A DNA stretch of 64,000 nt, taken from Pinus tabuliformis. Lineage: Eukaryota > Streptophyta > Pinopsida > Pinales > Pinaceae. Shown here piece by piece: positions 57,359 through 64,000 of the stretch. The notes under the pieces were generated by a model, which did no database searches, had not been told where the DNA came from, and saw nothing but the letters and a program-made list of their open reading frames with translations. Both the position numbers and the translations under genes were made by a program. The stretch's first letter is position 1; the number at the start of each line of letters is the position of its first letter. Location of the stretch: contig CM062817.1 in NCBI GenBank assembly GCA_031772625.1, positions 952,156,842-952,220,841 of the forward strand. Reading direction: 5' to 3'.

Positions 57359-58845
57359 TGTCATGCCCCTACCTTGGTGGTAGTCTTTCAACCGTACGAA
57401 AGGGGTGCAACACCACCACCCAATTTCTTTTCACTAATACTTTCAAGTGTGGACTTAGCCTAACATTCCATACTTAGTTTATTTTTCACTTTCTAAGTAT
57501 AAACATTCATAACACAATGGAAACATTCATTTACACATCTTTTATCATCATTATTATTTTACACATATTCACAACAAAAATATAACAAGAGGGGCAACTC
57601 CATGAAGATGAGTCTGCCCACAATAATAGTGATAATAAGTGAAATATACAAAATCAGCACTTGAAGAGCAACCCTAACTTCCTTCTCACAAAAGCAGCGA
57701 AAAACCACAACTGGGTCTGCTATCGTGCAGCCTTACCCGAACTGTTGTTCAGGAACGCCCACCCTTCACCAGGTCGGGTCGCCCAACTCACTGGACATAG
57801 GTTCCCACAACGGATTCGCCCTCCGCATCGACCGTTGTGCCAACTGGTTCCCCTTGTCGTGTTCGCTCACCTGAGCTCGTCAGCTCGTGCGAACCTACCC
57901 ACAATGCCCATGGACAGCCTCGCCTTGTTCTGTCATTCACCTGAACTCCCATTCAAAATCTGTCGGGAGCACAACGCCCACCCGCGTCGCCTACCCGACT
58001 CGCACGCACCACACGCACACCGCCCACCGGGAGGTCGCCCTGCCCAAATCATCGTGTCACCCACACTACCAATGCTTCTGTCTATCATCATGGCCACTTG
58101 CCTGCATGTCTGTCTATGGCTCGCCTGCCCACCTGCTTGTTCTCCTGTGACTCGTCCGCCCGCCTGCTTGCCTGCCTGTGGCCCATCTGCCCGCCCGTCT
58201 ACCTGTGACTCGACCGCTCACCCGACCTACCTGTGACTCATCCGTTCAACACTTCTACGGATCGTTTGACCCAGCTCGGTGCTTTGGTCAGGATACCCGC
58301 TTGTACCTTGCCCTTCGCCTTATGCACCCAACCTGTTCAGCTCGCCCTTCAACTTTGGCTCTCTTGTTAGGCTTGTAAGGCTTGCTTGAATTAATTGTTG
58401 ACTTTTCCACCCACTTCGACTACTAATATATACGCCCAGCCATGGATGAGTCATGGGTCGGCTTGCCCAAGCCGACCTGCCAATTTGGCCAATGCGCCGG
58501 CTCGCCCACTTTGCACGTCAACTCGCCCACATCGTCGCCCCGTCGGGTTCACAAGCCAAACTCACATGTTATAAGGTGACCTTCCCAAAGTTCCCCATAC
58601 TTAGCCAAATTTCCAATTCTCAGTTTTTCGACACCTCTGTTGGCTCATCACACTCGTGCCCCACGCGTCTTTAACCGACTACCCCAACTTGTCACTCTCC
58701 TCCAACTCGTCTCGTCAACGCAACCAACGCCCCGCTTACCAACTCATCGCACCCATCGACTCGTCGCCCACCCGAATCATCGCACATAACTGAGAGCGTT
58801 CACCTAGTTCATCGCACATTGCATCCACAACTCGTTGGCTTGACA
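57359..58845 (-). repeat. 3' LTR, GC-rich (1487 bases)
   Basis: Aligned with 61171-62626. Contains long runs of gcccgcctgcttgcctgcc and ctcgcccaactcgcc-like words; 58076-58215 is strongly C-rich. The C-rich plus strand yields Pro/Thr-rich spurious frames. Confidence 0.88.
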
Positions 58846-59216
58846 TACTCCCCCATTCTAAATGGTTGTCATCCTCGACACCTCTCCATCCCAACAACCA
58901 CCTGTTGCCAAGACCATCAAACGACACAACCGTGTGTATGGGTAATCTAGATGTGTCCACCTCTCGACCTGCCGCACCCCATAGATATGCCAAACTCTGC
59001 AAGGAATCATGTGTTGGTACGCGTCATGTCGCTGACTAGTTGGGTAGCTAATCAAAGCATGTATCACCTCCATAAGAACTCACGCCCCTACATCATCATA
59101 ACTCTCCACTGCATGCTATCTGTCAATCTATGTCATCTCACCCCTAGATGCCTGCTCAAAATGTTGGAGACTCACTACCATGAGCAGCTAATAATGAGCC
59201 TCATCTCCATGATAGT
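58846..59216 (-). other. Purine tract and 3' spacer
   Basis: Minus-strand purine tract directly before the LTR, then about 350 bases without a recognised domain. Confidence 0.6.
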
Positions 59217-59444
59217 CTAAGAAGATAACGAGGGAGTAGAACCTGAAGGCTCTCCCTCACTACTCAACTCAATCCACCTATCCGGATCCTCCACTTCTAA
59301 TCTCTGCAGGTATGCTTCTCGATCCTTCATCTGAACATTCTCTCTAACATACTCATTGTCATCAACGTCATCCGCTACATCTAGCCTCCTTGATAGATCC
59401 AAGATACTATTAGACAATGTCCTGACAATATGTGACTGCTCCAT
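59217..59444 (-). CDS. Short acidic ORF after protease
   Basis: 75 codons, ATG at 59444, reading MEQSHIVRTLSNSILDL, then an acidic DVADDVDDNEYVREN stretch and a Ser/Pro-rich end. No domain recognised. It lies where pol should be in a complete element. It could be a retained non-pol segment, a captured piece or an accessory peptide. Confidence 0.35.
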   Translation of the reverse strand: MEQSHIVRTLSNSILDLSRRLDVADDVDDNEYVRENVQMKDREAYLQRLEVEDPDRWIELSSEGEPSGSTPSLSS

Positions 59445-59489
59445 AACCTTTTCCTCTGCAATATAAAATCGCTTATAGAACTCTTCATC

Positions 59490-61076
59490 TCACTTCTCAT
59501 TCTCCATATTCATCAATGTTAGTTTACATTCGGCCTTTCTAACTCCCACGGATGGAACATCGATAGGTACATCCTCTCGTCTGTCATAAATGTATAGTTT
59601 CTTCATGAGGGGAAAAACCATAGCTTCAAATTTCTTCATAAACTCCATGCCCAGTATAGCCTCATAGTAATCTATCCACACTACAGTGAAATCGACCTTC
59701 CCTATCCATTCACCAATTGTCACATCTACTTTCTCAGCTACACCGATCACTTAATTTGGAGGATAATTTACTGCCTTCATTTCTGTCTGCATCAGTACAA
59801 ACTGTAGTCCAATCCTTCTCGCAGTACCCTCGCTCATAAAGTTGTGACTTTCCCCACTATCCACCATAGTGAGTACAACACTACTCCCAACTTTCATCTC
59901 GACATACTCTAAATTGTTTCTTTTTGGATCTCTTTGTGAGACTACTTCCATAGCTACTGCTGCTCTTACAATCTGCATGACCTCCACAAAAGTCTCTTCT
60001 TTCTTTTTCACATTGGACTGTGCTATGGCAGCCACTTTTGGTCTTGAAGGACAATTATTCACCATATGTGGTTCCTCACGTATCCAACACTTCAACAGTT
60101 TCTTCGCCTTTGTCTTATCATGCGATTTTGAAGATTCCTCCTTTATAGACTTTTCTTTTGGCTTGTCAGTCTTTTTCTTCTTCTCTTCGGTTAATTCGTC
60201 ATAGTGTTCTACCGAGTGACCCACAACAACAAATGCTTCTTCAAGTGATTTTATCTTTTGTCTCTTCACTTCATTGCATGCCCAAGGTTTCAACCTTATG
60301 ATAAAATTGAACACCTTGTCCATTTCCGCCATTTCTGGAAGTTTCAAAACTACACTTGAGAACTCTCGTTAATAAGCTTGTAGAATCATTGTTTTCCTGA
60401 TGTTTTTTATCTTCATCCTTGCATTCCATGTTTCGTTTTGTGGACTAAAATGAGTTTGCAAATCTTTCTTCATTTCATCCCACGAGGTGATTTTTGCAGC
60501 ATTATCATTGACAATCTGGTCCATCCTTCTTCACCACCACATCTTAGCATCCTTCATCAAGAACTGAGCAGGTACCTTGACTTTGGTTTCCTCATGGGAC
60601 ATCCCCAAATCCTCGAAGTATTGTTCCATGTCCCATATAAAGTTACCAAGAATTTTCACACTCCTCGTCCCATCATAAGAATACAGTTCCTTGACATTCA
60701 CATGAGCCACCCCTCCACCTGAGTTGTGCCCAACATCCTTTTCCAAAACTGCAATATTATTCCGAGCATCATCAAGATCCTTTTGCAATTTCGAGATTTT
60801 TGTCAAACCTTGGTCTCTTGCTTCCCCTATATTTTTTACTTCCTTTTCCATTTGTATAAACTTCCATTCAGTATAATTGTACCGGACCTTCAGGTCTTCA
60901 AGCTCCTCTTTCAACTTCGCATAACCTTCCCGAACCTCAATGTTCTCAGCCTTCATTGAATCCATGTAAGAAGTCAGTTCCTCCATTCGATCCAATACCC
61001 TGTCCAAGAAAGCATCTTCGACATCCCTACCAGATTCACCTGTCAGTACATGAGGTTCTTCTACCATCTCCGCCAT
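59490..61076 (-). pseudogene. Gag (coiled coil, zinc knuckle) and protease of the gypsy element
   Basis: Segment 60531-61076 begins MAEMVEEP, has a predicted coiled coil (about residues 25-120, heptads of L, I, M) and then the Gag core ILGNFIWDMEQYFEDLGM ending DAKMWW. Segment 59751-60347 continues the Gag core (FNFIIRLKPWACNEVK), a Lys/Glu-rich linker, a zinc knuckle reading CWIREEPHMVNNC (second Cys replaced by Arg) and the start of protease with DSGESHNF. Segment 59490-59750 completes protease (GEWIGKVDFTVVW, ILGMEFMKKF). Stops separate the segments near 60525, 60370 and 59750. Decayed but recognisable. Confidence 0.82.
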
Positions 61077-61154
61077 CCTCTTTCTTTGTAGTCATGTATA
61101 GACCATAAACTGATATCACCTGCAAATCTGAATAACCAAAGCCCGCAGAATATA

Positions 61155-61168
61155 GAGCTTTGATGCCA
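61155..61168 (-). other. Primer-binding site variant
   Basis: Minus strand TGGCATCAAAGCTC, two changes from the iMet-type TGGTATCAGAGCTC, two bases after the LTR. Confidence 0.65.
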
Positions 61169-61170
61169 CG

Positions 61171-62626
61171 TGTCACTCCCCTACCCTGGCAGTAATCTTT
61201 CAGGTGTACGAAGGGGGCTGCGACACCACCACCCGATTTCTTTTAACCAATACTTTCAAGTGTGGACTACGCCTAACATTCCATACTTAGTTTATTTTTC
61301 ACTTTCTAAGTATAAACATTCATAACACAGTAGAAACATTCATTTACACATCTTTCATCATCATTATTATTTTACACATATGCACAATGGAAATATAATC
61401 GGAGGGGAAACTCCCTAAAGATGAGATTTCCCATAATAATAATGATAATAATTCAAATATACAAAATCAACTCTTGGAGAGGAACCCCAACTTCCTTCTC
61501 ACAAAAACATTCAAAAACCACAACTCGGCCTACCACTATGCAACCTTATCCAAACTGTTGTTCACGAGCGCCCACCCTTCACCGGGTTAGGTCACCCAAC
61601 TCACCGGGAAAAGGTGACCATACCTGGGCCACCCTCTGCACCGACCATTGTGCCAACTGGCTCCCCTTGTCATGTTTGTTCACCCGAAATTGTCAGCTCG
61701 GGCAGACCTACCCACAACACCCACGAAGTCGTCCTCGCCTTGTTCCGTCACTTGTCCGAACTCCTGTTCAAATTTGTCGCGAGTGCACCGCCCACCTGGG
61801 TCACCTACCCAACTCACACTCGCCACGGGTGCACCACCCACCCGGAGGTCGCGTTGCCCGATTCATCGAAGTGCCCACGCTACCAACTCGTTCGTATGTC
61901 GTACTGACCATCCTCCTGCGGCTCACCCATCTGTCTGCCCGTCCGCCTACCTATGGCTCTTCCGCCCGCTCGACCTGCCCGCAGCTCGTCTGCTCGCCCG
62001 ATCTGCCTGCTACTCGTCCACTCAAAACTTCTACAGCTCACTTGATCCATCTTGGTGCTTCGGTCAAATTACCTGCCTGCTCCTTTCCGTTCCCCTTATT
62101 CGCCCAACTTGTTCAGCTCGCCCTTCAACCTTGGCTCAGTTTTTAGACTTGTAAGACTTTCTTGAATTTATTGTTGACTTCTCCACCCACTTTGACCACC
62201 AATATATATGCCCAGCCATGGATGACTCGTGGGTCTGCCTACCCAGGCCAAGCTTCCCATTCGGCCAACTTGCGCATTTCGCACGTTCGCTTGCCCACAC
62301 CGTCACCCCGCTGGGTCCACATGCCAAACTCGCATGGTATAAGGTGACCTTTGCAAAGTTCGCCATACTTAGCCGAATTTCCAATTCTTGTTTTTCGACA
62401 CATGCGTTGGCTCGTCGCACTTGTGGCCCGGGGGCCTTTAACCAACCGCCCCAGCTCGCCGCTCTCCTCCAACTCGTCCCATCATCACAACGAAACATGG
62501 CAACCAACACGCCCGCTCGCCAACTCGTCGCACCCATCGACTTGTCGCTCACCTAGCTCGTCACACATAACCGAGAGCACTCATCCGTCTCGTCACACAT
62601 TGCATCTCCAACTTGTGGACTTGACA
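61171..62626 (-). repeat. 5' LTR, GC-rich (1456 bases)
   Basis: Begins TGTCACTCCCC and ends GGACTTGACA. Matches 57359-58845 with frequent C/T and G/A changes, as expected if CpG and CpNpG sites were methylated and mutated. Confidence 0.88.
62199..62212 (-). promoter_or_regulatory. Candidate TATA box of the GC-rich LTR
   Basis: Minus strand reads catatatattggtgg, kept in the other LTR at about 58423-58437. It is the only AT island in a GC-rich LTR and lies about 410 bases from the U3 start. Role inferred. Confidence 0.4.
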
Positions 62627-62631
62627 CTTCA
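62627..62631. other. Target-site duplication cttca (right)
   Basis: Matches 57354-57358. Confidence 0.8.
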
Positions 62632-63100
62632 CGTCACGTTAGCAGAATAAAAGAGCACGAGAAAGGAAAAGTCGAGCTTTCCCAAAAAGTAGAAAAGTCA
62701 AGTTCGTATTGAAGCCCTTCCTTGGATATTCGAAAGTATATTTTATTTAAAAAAACACAGAGTCCTTCTACAAAGGCTTATTCGTATTTTCTTTAAAAGG
62801 AAATTTTGATTTATATTAAGAAAATGTTTTTTTAAGAAGTATTTTTTTAAAGATTTTAAAAAGGGATTTTAAGGAGTTATGAAAAATACTTTAATAATTT
62901 TTTTTAATTAAAAAATACATTATTTTTAATCTTTTAAAAAAATAGGTTTTTTTAGAAGGAGATTAAAAAGAAAGGGTTATTTTGATATTTTCTAAAAGTT
63001 TTTGTGAAAGTGTGTTTTTTTTGTGAAAATTTGTATACTTGTTTGTCCGTGGAAACCAAGAAGTAGATGTGGTTTTTATTGAAGTTAGATGCAACATCTA
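62632..63100. other. AT-rich stretch
   Basis: Long A and T runs around 62740-62960. No gene seen. Confidence 0.5.
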
Positions 63101-63104
63101 CAAT

Positions 63105-63500
63105 TTGTTTTACTTGTTGAGTTATAGTGAGCCAACACTCAACAAATGCAAAAAGCCAAGAGGCTAAGAAGGTGAAAGCGACAACAAGAGATGCTTGAGA
63201 TATTTTTAGAATTGGAAGCGAAGAGGAAAAAAGATGCCTTCGCATTGGCATGCATAAATGAATTTGTGGATGACAACATTCTTTCCTTGATTTTAGATGC
63301 CAAGACAACAAAGGAGGCCTAAGATACCCTTGAGGTGAGTTTTGGTGTAAGGGGGAGCATTGAAGTGGAAGATGGAGGTGGATCTATAGCAACAGATATA
63401 CATCACGATGAAAATTTTGTTGAATCCCACTATGCACAGCGGCAAGTGAATGAAAATTTGGTAAATCGAGCAATAGATCTTGCTGATGAAATTTGGTGAA
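63105..63500 (+). pseudogene. Copia-type gag fragment
   Basis: Plus-strand frame reads DAFALACINEFVDDNILSL and DAKTTKEA, then a stop where the conserved Trp is expected (TKEAW to TKEA-stop), then DTLEVSF. This is the helical core of copia Gag (UBN2 type). Sequence continues open to about 63497 with no known motif. Confidence 0.6.
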
Positions 63501-64000
63501 TCCAGAGCAATCAATGCTATGGTGAATCCAACAATTAAAATTTTTGATGTAAGTTTTGATTAAGAATTGTTGGCTAATGATGAATGGTTGGAGGTGATGC
63601 TACAAAAATATCATATTTCCATGATGATATTTGGTGAGATAATCCCGATTGAATTTGAAAACCAAGTGGAAGACAACTTGTTTGCAGCAACACGGGTTAG
63701 TACAAAAGTTAAAGAGACATAGATAGAGGCAGAGACAAATAAGGAAGCCCACAAAGAGAAAACAAAGACAGGGGAAGAGGCAAAAAAGGAAGCGCAATAT
63801 CAGAAATATCTCATTGGAAAGAAGAAGGAACAAAACCAATGTGTTTTTGTAAATATTTTTAATTCTAACATTGATTTCTAGTGTGCAGGTACACAAAACG
63901 ATTATGAAGAAGAGTTATTTTTCCCTGAAGCATGGCTTGCAACACCATGCCTTGATAAAGTCTCCATAAAAGCTGTAGAAATGAACATTGAAGACAACTG
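63501..64000 (+). other. Coding-like stretch of unknown kind, cut by the window end
   Basis: The plus strand has Lys/Glu-rich sequence (ETNKEAHKEKTKTGEEAKKE, 63733-63790) and, after a stop at 63880, an open frame with EEELFFPEAWLATPCLDKVS running to the window end. I do not recognise it. It may be more of the same retroelement. Confidence 0.3.

Larger units (their letters stand above)
57359..62626 (-). mobile_element. Gag-protease-only Ty3/gypsy element (non-autonomous)
   Basis: A 5.27-kb minus-strand element: LTRs 57359-58845 and 61171-62626 (TGTCA...TGACA ends), cttca duplication, a TGGCATCAAAGCTC primer site (61155-61168), and a purine tract (58846-58857; gaatgggggagta on the minus strand). 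The internal 2.3 kb codes for Gag, a zinc knuckle and protease only; RT, RNase H and integrase are absent. Protease sequence (DSGESHNF, IGEW, ILGMEF) resembles chromovirus-type elements. The LTRs are GC-rich and lie in AT-rich surroundings. Confidence 0.88.

Noticed and set aside
57661-58236. Pro/Thr/Leu-rich frames of 190-240 codons (also 61421-62146, 61648-62154)
   Set aside because: C-rich LTR sequence in the antisense direction of the element; both copies diverge in frame.

Overview
The window is nuclear plant DNA of the repeat-dominated kind found in large plant genomes. A gymnosperm or another seed plant with a large genome is my best guess, at moderate to low confidence. The evidence is plant-specific LTR-retrotransposon lineages (Tat-like and Athila-like Ty3/gypsy, copia-type non-autonomous elements), a LINE ORF1 fragment, a CACTA transposon end, and two decayed plant genes: a GH3 beta-xylosidase-like gene with introns and an actin-depolymerizing-factor fragment. 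No intact host gene, rRNA gene, tRNA gene or CRISPR array was seen. The only long intact reading frame belongs to a retrotransposon.

Layout. 1-9772 is a minus-strand Tat-like gypsy element, with its 3' LTR cut by the window start, carrying an uninterrupted 1993-residue Gag-Pol. It is inserted in the 5' LTR of a plus-strand, PBS(iMet)-type non-autonomous element (9773-13759). From 14376 to about 33603 runs the minus-strand wreck of a beta-xylosidase-like gene. Its five recognisable coding blocks are separated by introns and by two insertions: a small-LTR element (15112-18890) inside coding sequence, and a decayed Athila-like element (20887-32784, TSD ctagc) inside an intron. 33.6-43.3 kb holds old debris: LINE ORF1, the ADF fragment, a degenerate GCCAAG-type repeat field (40.6-42.7 kb) and one CACTA end. 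43.5-46.1 kb holds a decayed gag-like stretch. 48130-51804 is a small copia-like non-autonomous element (TSD cacct) with an internal inverted duplication of its own 3' end. 51.8-56 kb is AT-rich, with (TA)n palindromes and a field of GATCGAGCT-like repeats. 57359-62626 is a gag-protease-only gypsy element with GC-rich LTRs (TSD cttca). The window closes in another copia-type gag fragment.

How it fits together. The insertions can be partly ordered: the Tat-like element is younger than its copia-like host, and both elements in the xylosidase remnant are younger than that gene. The most interesting molecular feature is the Tat-like polyprotein. A complete RNase H with all four acidic residues lies between protease and reverse transcriptase, while the RNase H-like domain in the usual place after RT has lost three of its four catalytic positions.
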